From: an uncultured Pseudomonadaceae bacterium
GTDB lineage: Bacteria; Pseudomonadota; Gammaproteobacteria; Pseudomonadales; Pseudomonadaceae
Assembly: GCA_947630465.1 (NCBI GenBank)
Contig: CANRHT010000012.1
Span: forward strand, 1-20,376
DNA: 20,376 nucleotides
Direction of reading: 5' to 3'
Shown: positions 1 to 7,089 of the stretch, piece after piece
How the letters are laid out: each line of letters opens with the position of its first letter
Position numbering within the stretch: the stretch's first letter is position 1
Program-made: the position numbers and the translations under genes
The notes under the pieces: model-generated
What the model saw: only the letters and a program-made list of their open reading frames with translations
Databases searched by the model: none
What the model was told of the DNA's origin: nothing

Positions 1-1
1 T

Positions 2-1282
2 CGTGCTTATGGTGATGATTTTAAGATCAAGCTTAAGTCTATTGAGTTCGATGAGCATAAGCATATTCGCGCACTAGAAGTTGCTCGTAGTTACGTGCAG
101 CTGCACAACTTGGTGCAGCAGTTTCCCATATATATAGTCAATCACAGTCGGGATCTTGAAGCTGCGGAGCGACTGCGGGTACAGCTATTAATCTTAGGAA
201 TAGAGCCTGTGCTGGCGGCGGATATAAGTCCGGATGGACTTAATATCCAGCTTGTCAGCGACAAGGACAGTTATAAAAAAGGCGAGGCTGATCCTTACAA
301 GGTTGCGCGAGCGCAGTATCCGCAAGCGGTGATTCAATCCTGTTATCCTGAGCGCTTAGATGCTACGGGTCATGCGCGTCATACTGTTGAAGTCGTAGTA
401 AAAGAGCTGCTGATTAAACTCGAAGTTCAGCAGTGCAGGCTTATCTATGATTATCCTGTATTGCCAGAAGATGCTTGGTTTATGACCCAAGTTCAGCTGG
501 ACAGTAAAGGTGAGAGTTGGTGTGTTGTGTATTGCAAAGTACAGAATCAGCGCCTTGAGTTCGGTGTGGTGCCTGAGCAGGTTGTTGAAGACATACACAT
601 CAGTCTAAATTCAGAACAGCGTAAACGCTTTTTTACCGGTAAAAATAGACCAAACCTAGTTTTTTGGCCGCAAACGGGCAGCTTTTTGTTGCTGAGTGAT
701 ACTGAGGCTGTGTGTTTACCGGATGAGGCTGAGTTGCATAGTTTGATCAAAGAGGTTGAGCAAACCGTCGCATCGGGTATACCAACTGAGTTGGTGGCTG
801 GCTACTGTAAATTTTTTCCTGGTAGCGCTGTGATTGCGTGCTTATCTGAGATTAACTTGATGACCTCAGATAACATCGCTGTGAGTGCGCTTAAGGGCAT
901 CAGCTATCAAGGTAAAGACAATCAGCACTTTTACGATTACTTAGCCGAGCATGGCTATCGTTTAAAGGCGTCCCTGCAAAATCAAGATAACGGGCTTTTA
1001 TCAGTCACTGCAGGTGTTTTGATTGATCGAGCCAATGCTTTATATGCTGCGGGCAGTGTGGGCGGTGCCCAGCGCGGACAAGAAAACTTCAATCATATTT
1101 ACCATGCCGAAACTGACCTTGATCAGGTACCTGATTGGTTCTGGGGCTCACTGGACGTTTGGCATGTACGCCACCGAGGAGCGACGGTATACCCTTATAT
1201 CTTTAAACATCTGAGAGAGTATGGGGAGCTGCAAGTATTGCAACTAGACATGCAAAAAAGAACAGGTGCTAGTCTCAGTTGA
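2..1282 (+). CDS. unrecognised protein, 5'-partial (start lies outside the window)
   Basis: The frame is open from base 2 to a TGA at 1280-1282, giving 426 visible residues. A GTG at 95 is possible as a start, but the 31 codons before it read like normal protein (FKIKLKSIEFDEHKH), so the gene very probably begins to the left of the window. I do not recognise the family. There is no signal peptide or membrane segment. The first 130 visible residues look like an alpha/beta domain (FPIYIVNHSRDLEAAERL, later YPQAVIQSCYPERL and a helix VVVKELLIKLEV). Next comes a beta-rich stretch (AWFMTQVQLDSKGESW) and a C-terminal part with WFWGSLDVWHVRHRG and VYPYIFKHLREYG. This order weakly recalls a MID domain followed by an RNase H-like PIWI domain, as in Argonaute-like proteins. 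That is a guess from pattern only, since no catalytic tetrad can be assigned. Immediately downstream is a perfect inverted repeat. Confidence 0.75.
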   Translation, partial: RAYGDDFKIKLKSIEFDEHKHIRALEVARSYVQLHNLVQQFPIYIVNHSRDLEAAERLRVQLLILGIEPVLAADISPDGLNIQLVSDKDSYKKGEADPYKVARAQYPQAVIQSCYPERLDATGHARHTVEVVVKELLIKLEVQQCRLIYDYPVLPEDAWFMTQVQLDSKGESWCVVYCKVQNQRLEFGVVPEQVVEDIHISLNSEQRKRFFTGKNRPNLVFWPQTGSFLLLSDTEAVCLPDEAELHSLIKEVEQTVASGIPTELVAGYCKFFPGSAVIACLSEINLMTSDNIAVSALKGISYQGKDNQHFYDYLAEHGYRLKASLQNQDNGLLSVTAGVLIDRANALYAAGSVGGAQRGQENFNHIYHAETDLDQVPDWFWGSLDVWHVRHRGATVYPYIFKHLREYGELQVLQLDMQKRTGASLS

Positions 1283-1292
1283 TGTCCGCAGT

Positions 1293-1332
1293 ACCACGGG
1301 CGCCAACTTAATATCAGCTAGGCGCCCGTGGT
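1293..1332. repeat. perfect 12-bp inverted repeat after the first gene
   Basis: The left arm ACCACGGGCGCC (1293-1304) is the exact reverse complement of the right arm GGCGCCCGTGGT (1321-1332), with a 16-base AT-rich spacer. It starts 11 bases after the stop codon of the preceding gene. No run of T follows on either strand, so it is not a textbook intrinsic terminator. It could be a 3' mRNA-stabilising hairpin, a protein-binding dyad or a REP-like element. Confidence 0.7.
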
Positions 1333-1699
1333 CAATACCTTTAATTGCTGTGAGTTGCGCAAGATCCGTGATTGGGCGTAGCGTTAGCATTTCACGTGCG
1401 CGGTCTGATTCAGTTGTTGAGCGAGTAGGAAAGTGATTTAAGACGTGCTGATAAAATCTTGAATATGAGTATTTATAGTTATAAACGCAGGCTTTACTCA
1501 TATTTGAGTGTCTTTAGGGTTGTGCTAGTTGCGCTTGCACAAGCCTAGAGCAATAAATAAAACCTTGAATCTCCCGTTATTCAATAGCCAAACCTATAGC
1601 CCAGCTCATCATTGCGATGTGTAAGCGTATATTTTTATAAATACTTTAAATCCACCGCACGCTCTAATACGCAGTTCTGTATAGTGCGCGGCAGTCTAT
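1333..1699. other. gene-poor interval with no supported gene
   Basis: No convincing gene is seen between the first gene and yedE. Minus-strand bases 1501-1244 hold an 85-codon open frame that overlaps the end of the first gene. Its C-terminal half has protein-like composition (LAQLTAIKGIDHGRL), but it has no clear ribosome-binding site and the opposite strand is also open there. It could be a decayed fragment. The remainder (about 1500-1700) shows nothing recognisable, yet it is followed by a terminator-like hairpin that has no open reading frame to serve. Confidence 0.4.
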
Positions 1700-1740
1700 G
1701 CTTGAGCCTGAATCATGGCTTCAGGCTCAAGCTATGTTTT
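1700..1740 (+). terminator. strong hairpin with short T-run, no gene directly upstream
   Basis: GCTTGAGCCTGAA (1700-1712) pairs perfectly with TTCAGGCTCAAGC (1720-1732) around a 7-base loop, and TATGTTTT follows. The shape fits a Rho-independent terminator reading rightward, although the T-run is short and delayed by four bases. It could end a transcript from the first gene or an unannotated small RNA, or insulate yedE. Confidence 0.55.
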
Positions 1741-1786
1741 CAAACCCTGCAATCATCCCGCCACCTCAAACCAAGGTTAATACCAG

Positions 1787-2983
1787 ATGAAATCAATGAT
1801 CCACACTGTATTCCAGCGCCATTGGAACCCTTATATCGTGCTGCTCAGTGCGGGTGTGCTCAGTGCGTTGTATTTTGGTTTGACGGCAACGGTGTGGGCG
1901 GTGACGGGAGAGTTTACGCGTTTAGGTGGTGATCTGTTGCAGCTGCTAGCTGTGGATGTGTCGACTTGGCAGTATTACCAGTTGGTGAAACTGGATGGTT
2001 CTACTTGGCAGCGCGCTGATGGTTGGATTGTTTGGGGAATGTTTGCGGGGGCGCTGATGATGGTGCTGCTCAGCAACAGTTTTAAAATCCGCCTGCCACA
2101 GCAAAAACGGCGTTATGTGCAAGGGTTTGTTGGCGGGGTGATTGCGGGTTTTGGTGCGCGTTTAGCCATGGGCTGTAACTTGGCGGCGTTTTTTACCGGT
2201 GTGCCGCAGTTTTCTTTTCACTCGTGGATTTTTATTGTTGCGACAGGTTTAGGTACATTTTTTGGTGCGAAACTGACGCGAACGCGGTGGTGGAAAGGCA
2301 AGCCTTCTTTAGTGCGGGGTGCGGCGCAGCCGTCTAAGGTGAGCAAGCGGATAATTCAGCCTTATATGGGCGCGTTGCTGGCCATTGTTTACGCTGGATT
2401 GTTGATCTATTTATTTGCCAGTGGCCAACAACTGCTGGGTTTTGGGGCGTTATTTGGTCTGGCGTTTGGTATTTTGATTGAGCGCGGGCAAATCTGCTTT
2501 ACTGCAGCCTTTCGCGATCTGTTTCTCGTCGGGCGCAGCTTGATGGCCAAGGCGATTATTATTGGTATGGCGGGCAGTTCGGTTTTAACGTTAATTGTTA
2601 TCTCGGTTTACGACTTAACGCCGGTTACGCAAATTGCGGCCTTGAGCACAGTAGTGGGTGGTGTGTTATTTGGGTTGGGTATTGTGATGGCATCGGGCTG
2701 TGAAACCGGCATGATGTATCGGTTGATGGAGGGGCAGTTGCTATTTTTACCGGTGTTTGCCGGCAATATTATTGGTGCAACTGTGCTGGCCTATGCGTGG
2801 GATCATTGGGGTATTTATAATGCTTTGGTTGCCAGTGGTGCAAAAATCAATCTATTGACGACCATCGGCCCTGTGGCTGCGATTGTGAGCACCTTGCTGA
2901 TGCTGGCTGTGCTTTATGCTTTAACCCTCTACCGTGAAAAAAACTATCATCGTCAATTTGAATTAAACAAAGGCGTGAAATAA
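1787..2983 (+). CDS. yedE: YeeE/YedE-family membrane transporter (YedE type)
   Basis: This is a 398-residue polytopic inner-membrane protein. It closely matches my memory of Escherichia coli YedE (about 400 residues), including EFTR.GG.LLQL near residue 42, GFGARLAMGCNLAAFFTG (about 121-138), IERGQICFTAAFRD (231-244) and SGCETGMMYR (303-312). The three cysteines in these motifs (about C130, C237, C305) sit in the repeated half-motifs of the YeeE/YedE fold; cysteines in the related thiosulfate transporter TsuA pass the substrate by transient hydrogen bonds. The substrate is therefore a thiosulfate-like sulfur species or, for this YedE/FdhT branch, possibly a selenium species. Only one base separates it from yedF, so the two are surely co-transcribed. 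ATG 1787 has a weak upstream AAGG; ATG 1796 is the alternative start. Confidence 0.93.
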   Translation: MKSMIHTVFQRHWNPYIVLLSAGVLSALYFGLTATVWAVTGEFTRLGGDLLQLLAVDVSTWQYYQLVKLDGSTWQRADGWIVWGMFAGALMMVLLSNSFKIRLPQQKRRYVQGFVGGVIAGFGARLAMGCNLAAFFTGVPQFSFHSWIFIVATGLGTFFGAKLTRTRWWKGKPSLVRGAAQPSKVSKRIIQPYMGALLAIVYAGLLIYLFASGQQLLGFGALFGLAFGILIERGQICFTAAFRDLFLVGRSLMAKAIIIGMAGSSVLTLIVISVYDLTPVTQIAALSTVVGGVLFGLGIVMASGCETGMMYRLMEGQLLFLPVFAGNIIGATVLAYAWDHWGIYNALVASGAKINLLTTIGPVAAIVSTLLMLAVLYALTLYREKNYHRQFELNKGVK

Positions 2984-2984
2984 G

Positions 2985-3224
2985 ATGCAAGTACCACACG
3001 AAGCTAACTTTACCCTCGATTTGCGCGGCGAATCCTGCCCTTATCCGGTGATTTATACCCTTGAAGCACTTGAAGGCATGAGCAAAGGTGAGCTGTTACA
3101 AGTGATCACCGACTGCCCAGGCTCTTTTCGTAATGTGCCTGAAGAAGCCCTTGCGCACGGTTATAGCTTTGCTCAAGAGCCAGTTAAAAATGGTCAGGAA
3201 TATCTGTTTTATATTTATGCCTGA
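2985..3224 (+). CDS. yedF: TusA-like sulfur carrier protein YedF
   Basis: This is a 79-residue cytosolic protein of the TusA/YedF/SirA family. The diagnostic Cys-Pro-x-Pro motif is present as ESCPYP, with the active cysteine at residue 18, at the start of the first helix (PVIYTLEAL). It is followed by GELLQVITDCPGSFRNVP, which resembles the matching E. coli YedF segment. Family members carry persulfide sulfur on this cysteine and pass it to acceptor enzymes. Next to a YedE transporter, the simplest idea is that it receives sulfur (or selenium) as it enters the cell. The start lies one base after the yedE stop, with AAAGGCG inside the yedE end as ribosome-binding site, so translation is probably coupled. 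Confidence 0.92.
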   Translation: MQVPHEANFTLDLRGESCPYPVIYTLEALEGMSKGELLQVITDCPGSFRNVPEEALAHGYSFAQEPVKNGQEYLFYIYA

Positions 3225-3422
3225 TGAGACTGGGTAAGCGTTTTTATAGTTGCTAGCGAAGGGTTGACTGATCAGCAAACACCGAGCTATACAGCAGACA
3301 ATTCAGTTAAAAAGACTTTTGCGTCATTGGTTGTCGTGCTCATCAAGGTTCTTGCATCTTGCCAAGGATGCAGTAATAGTGATTTGTGTTGACGCTAACT
3401 AAAAACTATAAATCGACGCAAC

Positions 3423-3445
3423 TTCAGCTGCGAGCTGAATAAGGA
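3423..3445 (+). promoter_or_regulatory. dyad directly ahead of the crotonase ribosome-binding site
   Basis: TTCAGCT (3423-3429) and AGCTGAA (3433-3439) form a perfect 7-bp dyad around a 3-base centre. It ends one base before the Shine-Dalgarno AAGGA (3441-3445), which stands six bases before the ATG at 3452. It may be an operator or a hairpin at the 5' end of the mRNA. The rest of the 227-base gap before it shows only a weak 6-bp stem at 3353-3372. Confidence 0.4.
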
Positions 3446-3451
3446 TATTTG

Positions 3452-4252
3452 ATGAGTACTTTTCTCCAAATTGAGCGCCAAGGCGCAGTCTTACTGGTGC
3501 GGATGAACAGTCCAGAAACCCGCAATGCTTTAACTAAACCTGAGCAGTTTCAAGAGTTTGTCGACTTATGCGCTGACTTGCGCCAAGACCATAGCGTGAA
3601 AGCCGTGGTGCTCACTGGTAATGGTAGTGCCTTTTGTTCAGGCGGTAATATAAAGGATATGCAAAACCGTGAAGGTATTTTTACCGGCTCACCCTATGAG
3701 CTGCGTGATAACTACCGCACGGGCATTCAGCGTATTCCTCTGGCGCTGTATGAGTTGGATATTCCTATTGTTGCTGCAATCAATGGGCCAGCGATTGGTG
3801 CAGGTTTGGATTTGGCATGCATGTGCGATATTCGTCTGGCCAGTACTCAAGCCGTGTTTGCGGAGAGTTTTGTCAAGCTAGGCATTATTCCTGGTGACGG
3901 CGGTGCTTGGTTGTTGCCGCGTATTATTGGTATTCCTAAGGCCAGTATCATGGCGTTTACCGGTGATGCAATTAACGCCGAGCAAGCGCTGGAATGGGGT
4001 TTAGTTGAGCAATTGTGTTCTGCAGACGAGCTTGAAGCGAAAGCGTTAGAGATGGCGCAGCGGATCGCCAAGAACCCAGGGCATGCTTTGCGTATGTGTA
4101 AGCGCTTACTGCGTGAAGGCCAGCATATGCGTTTGGATTCTCTGTTGGAGCTTTCAGCCGCCTATCAAGCGCTGGCGCATCACACCGAAGATCATGCTGA
4201 AGCGGTTGAGGCTTTTGTGGAAAAACGCGATCCGCTGTTTACTGGGCGCTAG
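3452..4252 (+). CDS. crotonase-superfamily protein (enoyl-CoA hydratase/isomerase-like)
   Basis: The protein has 266 residues, the usual length of a single-domain crotonase. The start is ATG 3452, served by AAGGA six bases upstream; the TTG one codon earlier is not needed. Oxyanion-hole segments are visible: FCSGGNIKDM (about 61-70) and NGPAIGAGLDLACMCDIRLA (about 111-130). The two glutamates of classical enoyl-CoA hydratases appear to be replaced. The E144 position is Asp120 (GLDLA) and the E164 position is Phe140 (FAESFVKLG). An aspartate is present in the IIPGDGGAWLLPR loop (Asp149), where isomerase-like members often carry an acid. It therefore acts on an acyl-CoA thioester, but hydration of a simple enoyl-CoA is doubtful; isomerase or another crotonase chemistry is more likely. 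It stands without other fatty-acid genes, so the substrate is unknown. Confidence 0.9.
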   Translation: MSTFLQIERQGAVLLVRMNSPETRNALTKPEQFQEFVDLCADLRQDHSVKAVVLTGNGSAFCSGGNIKDMQNREGIFTGSPYELRDNYRTGIQRIPLALYELDIPIVAAINGPAIGAGLDLACMCDIRLASTQAVFAESFVKLGIIPGDGGAWLLPRIIGIPKASIMAFTGDAINAEQALEWGLVEQLCSADELEAKALEMAQRIAKNPGHALRMCKRLLREGQHMRLDSLLELSAAYQALAHHTEDHAEAVEAFVEKRDPLFTGR

Positions 4253-4375
4253 TGTTTCTATAGTTAATACTGAGGTTGACAGTGCTGTCGCTTGTGAGTG
4301 AGCTGATGGCGCTGCTTTAGACATGATCATGATGGAAGGATTAAACCTTAAATAGCTGCAGTCAGAGAACCGAGT

Positions 4376-4702
4376 ATGACGTCATCGATGAATAATATTT
4401 TTGAGCATATCCCAGTTGAGATCAGTAGCGAGTTATTTGAAACTCTTCTCAGCGGTGAAAACCTGCGTATCGAGCGCATCGTCTCTAAGGGGCAGGTGTC
4501 GCCGGCAACGGGTTGGTACGATCAAGATGAGCATGAATGGGTGCTGGTGCTTAAAGGCGCGGCAGTCATCGAGTTTGCAGAGCACGCGCCTATTCATTTA
4601 CACGGTGGTAGCTATCTAAATATTGCTGCACATACACGCCATAAAGTGGCTTGGACAGATCCTGATGTGGAAACGGTGTGGCTGGCTATATTTTATCGAT
4701 AG
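4376..4702 (+). CDS. small cupin-domain protein
   Basis: This 108-residue protein is a single cupin barrel. The first conserved motif is recognisable as GWYDQDEHEWVLVLKG (46-61), with His53 and Glu54 as possible metal ligands. The second is HLHGGSYLNIAAHTRHKV (74-91), with His86 and His89. The classical HxH of motif 1 is reduced to one histidine, as in many small cupins of unknown function. It has no signal peptide. It starts 123 bases after the crotonase gene in the same direction and could share its transcript, although this gap holds palindromes of its own (CATGATCATG near 4323). ATG 4376 is used; ATG 4388 is an alternative, and neither has a strong ribosome-binding site. The function cannot be named from sequence. 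Confidence 0.85.
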   Translation: MTSSMNNIFEHIPVEISSELFETLLSGENLRIERIVSKGQVSPATGWYDQDEHEWVLVLKGAAVIEFAEHAPIHLHGGSYLNIAAHTRHKVAWTDPDVETVWLAIFYR

Positions 4703-4710
4703 CCGCCACA

Positions 4711-4725
4711 CTCGCTGTGTGCGAG
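4711..4725. terminator. short hairpin between convergent genes
   Basis: The cupin and chemoreceptor genes converge with only 37 bases between them. CTCGC-5-GCGAG (4711-4725) forms a small stem. A second stem, GGCTAT (4684-4689) with ATAGCC (4699-4704), spans the cupin stop codon. Neither has a strong T-run, so a terminator role is plausible but weak. Confidence 0.3.
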
Positions 4726-4739
4726 AAGTCAGCCTCTTA

Positions 4740-6755
4740 TTAGCTGTTATCCACGCGGAACTCATTGACCAGATTATGCAATTGATCGGACACCTTGAGC
4801 ATTTCTTCGCTGATATCACTGATTTCACGCACCGAACGCGCGTTGAGGCTGCTGGCGCTGGTAATGTCGTGCAAGGCAATCACCACTTGGCTACTGGCCT
4901 TTTTTTGCTGCTGCGTAGATAAGGATATTTGCTTGGCCGCATCACTGGTTTTGCCGGCAGCATCCACCAGCAAATTCAGTTCGTGTGCTGTTTCTGAGCT
5001 GAGTTGCATACCTTTTTGAATCGAAGTGGCGCCTTTTTCTGAAGTGATCACTAAGCGATTAATTGAGTCTTGTACGGCTTGGATATGCTCTTCGATTTCA
5101 AAAGTGGAGTCCGTCACGCTGTCAGCTAGGCGACGGATTTCACTGGCAACAACAGAAAAACGCTTGCCTGATTCTCCAGCACTAGAGGCTTCTAGCGCGG
5201 CGTTAAATGCGATCAATTTGGTTTGTTCGGCAAGGTTGTTAATCAAATCCATCACTTGACTGATCGCCTTGGATTGATGACCCAGTTGCAAAATTTCTTC
5301 TAGACTGGTGGTGCTGTCTTGATGAATATCCGCCATGCTGATTTGCAGGCTGTGCATGGTGTCAGCACCTTTTTTACTGCTATCCAGAGTCTGATTCGCG
5401 ACACTCACCACCGCGTGCGAGTAGTCAGCAATTTGTGTCGATGAGGCCGATAGCTCTTCCATGGTTGAGGTGATTTCAGCCACAGAGGAGGACATTTGTT
5501 CAACGGCAGCAGCCATTGACTGACTGGCTTGACCACGAGTGCCCGGTGTATGAGTGACTAAGCCAGCCGTTAAAGCTAGTTTTTGTGCCGTCGTGCTGAT
5601 TTGATCCGAGCCGCTGTGCACTCCGCGAATAGCGGTTTCTAAATGCGCCAGCAAACTATTGGTCTGCGTGGCTAAGGCTCCTAAGCTGCCGCGATCTTGG
5701 GTGCTTAAACGTTTACTGATGTCCAACGTTTCGGTAATAACGCCCAGTTGTTGTTGGAAACTGGTAATAGGGCCGACAATTCCTCGCTGCACTTGCCAGG
5801 CCACCATACCGCCCATGCCGAGCACTAGGAGTGCCAGTATCAGCATAAAGATCCATGCTGCGCTTAACGCCGCGTCGACTTTTTTGCCAATGATTTGCGC
5901 TGGTTCGCCAATGATATGTACGCCGATCAGTTCGCCCTTTAAATTGACGACGGGCGTTTGCGTGGCAAACCATTGCTCATTTAATTGTGTGCGGGATAAG
6001 CCTTCCTGTAGATCTAATTCGTTTAAGTTCAATGACTTAGCAAAATCAATGGCGCGTTGATTGAACCAAGTATCATTGGGTAACAAGTAGTTGGCGATGG
6101 TTTGGTTTTTGGCTATAACAGGTGAGTCTTTTGCGATGCTTTTATTGAGCAGCATGATGTAGACCTGTGCGTCGGCTTCGAAATCACGACTGACACTGCC
6201 CACACCTTGCAGTACTTCTACACTCCCAATATAGCTGCCATTGATAAAAATAGGAGCAACACCACGGATGGCAAAGCCGACCAATCCCGTTTCAGTGGAT
6301 GTGGCAAAAGGAGTTTGCTCGCGCATGATTTTTTGAATACTGGGGCGAAAGCGTAAATCGTCACCGAATTTTTCTGGATCCCAACTGCGCAGCCATGAGT
6401 GACCTTGTGCAGTATGCAACTGTATTTTTAAACCACGGTAATTGGTGGTCTCGGTGTAGTCTTTAATGATATTGCTGATTAAATCTTGAGCATCGTTACG
6501 CGCATCTGTCACCAAGTACTCTTGAATCAATGGATTGCTCGCAAGCATTACCGCCAAGCCTAAACCAAACTCTTCTTTCGATTTAATGCGTTCATTTAAG
6601 ACCACCAACTGCGATTGACTGCGCTCGTGCATGGTTTTTTCGGCGAGTTTATTGCGATGGTCTAAGGTATACAACAGACCAAATAATAAGAAAAAGCTAC
6701 CGGACAAAATAACGGTAGTCAGCAAGCGCTTCTGAAAAGTGAGTGAAGAAAACAA
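4740..6755 (-). CDS. methyl-accepting chemotaxis protein with dCache sensor and atypical tip
   Basis: The 671-residue transmembrane chemoreceptor has this order: TM1 (about 11-31), periplasmic sensor (about 45-290), TM2 (about 298-320), HAMP (about 322-375) and a long cytoplasmic coiled coil. The sensor contains HSWLRSWDPEKFGDDLRFRP, typical of double-Cache (dCache_3-like) domains that bind small ligands. The hairpin tip (about 505-548) reads NLAEQTKLIAFNAALEASSA, then GESGKRFSVVASEIRRLAD. It is recognisable, but differs from the canonical tip (NLLALNAAIEAARAGE.GRGFAVVA) at several positions. The protein ends in FRVDNS and has no CheR/CheB-tethering pentapeptide. The start is TTG at 6755: AAGGAA lies eight bases upstream, and the next Met would remove TM1. 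It may signal to CheA or to a non-motility chemosensory pathway; no che genes are nearby. Confidence 0.93.
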   Translation of the reverse strand: MFSSLTFQKRLLTTVILSGSFFLLFGLLYTLDHRNKLAEKTMHERSQSQLVVLNERIKSKEEFGLGLAVMLASNPLIQEYLVTDARNDAQDLISNIIKDYTETTNYRGLKIQLHTAQGHSWLRSWDPEKFGDDLRFRPSIQKIMREQTPFATSTETGLVGFAIRGVAPIFINGSYIGSVEVLQGVGSVSRDFEADAQVYIMLLNKSIAKDSPVIAKNQTIANYLLPNDTWFNQRAIDFAKSLNLNELDLQEGLSRTQLNEQWFATQTPVVNLKGELIGVHIIGEPAQIIGKKVDAALSAAWIFMLILALLVLGMGGMVAWQVQRGIVGPITSFQQQLGVITETLDISKRLSTQDRGSLGALATQTNSLLAHLETAIRGVHSGSDQISTTAQKLALTAGLVTHTPGTRGQASQSMAAAVEQMSSSVAEITSTMEELSASSTQIADYSHAVVSVANQTLDSSKKGADTMHSLQISMADIHQDSTTSLEEILQLGHQSKAISQVMDLINNLAEQTKLIAFNAALEASSAGESGKRFSVVASEIRRLADSVTDSTFEIEEHIQAVQDSINRLVITSEKGATSIQKGMQLSSETAHELNLLVDAAGKTSDAAKQISLSTQQQKKASSQVVIALHDITSASSLNARSVREISDISEEMLKVSDQLHNLVNEFRVDNS

Positions 6756-7050
6756 CTGTAAATTCCTTATATAAACCGATCTGCACCCCGTCTGAGCGCG
6801 TCGCTACAGGGCATTGCACCTGCTCGTTTAACGAGTGAACATTACCTTAATTTAGAACTGAGTTGGGGAATCTAGACGACTAAATTTCATCGATAGCACT
6901 ATTTGCGCCCGAATAGGCAGAAGATGCATACAAATAGTGCAAAACGATCAATTTTGCAGCTTACCGTTGGTCACCCTTTATGAGCTATCAGAAGTTAGAG
7001 GCCTCCACTGAGTGTGCATGAATAGAAAGTTCTCTGTAGCTTTTTACATG
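6756..7050. other. divergent intergenic region between chemoreceptor and BON gene
   Basis: This region must hold the promoters of both flanking genes. The only symmetric element I see is CTCGTT-T-AACGAG (6823-6835), about 70 bases before the chemoreceptor start, which could be an operator. No convincing -35/-10 pair or sigma-28 box could be picked out by eye on either strand. Confidence 0.35.
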
Positions 7051-7086
7051 TGCAAGGTCATTTGCAAAGTCATTTACGAGGTCATA
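7051..7086 (+). repeat. three tandem 12-bp repeats at the BON gene ribosome-binding site
   Basis: The units are TGCAAGGTCATT (7051-7062), TGCAAAGTCATT (7063-7074) and TACGAGGTCATA (7075-7086). The first two are identical at 11 of 12 bases, and the third matches the first at 9. The third contains the Shine-Dalgarno GAGGT (7078-7082), and the first also holds an AGGT. The array ends three bases before the ATG at 7090. Confidence 0.6.
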
Positions 7087-7089
7087 ATT

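Noticed and set aside
1612..1932. A plus-strand frame running into the start of yedE
   Set aside because: It crosses the terminator-like hairpin, its composition is not protein-like, and it overlaps the clear yedE start in another frame.
5659..6060. A 133-codon plus-strand frame opposite the chemoreceptor
   Set aside because: It has no ribosome-binding site, has unusual Cys/Pro/Ser-rich composition, and lies fully antisense to a well-supported gene; it is a by-product of the codon use of that gene.
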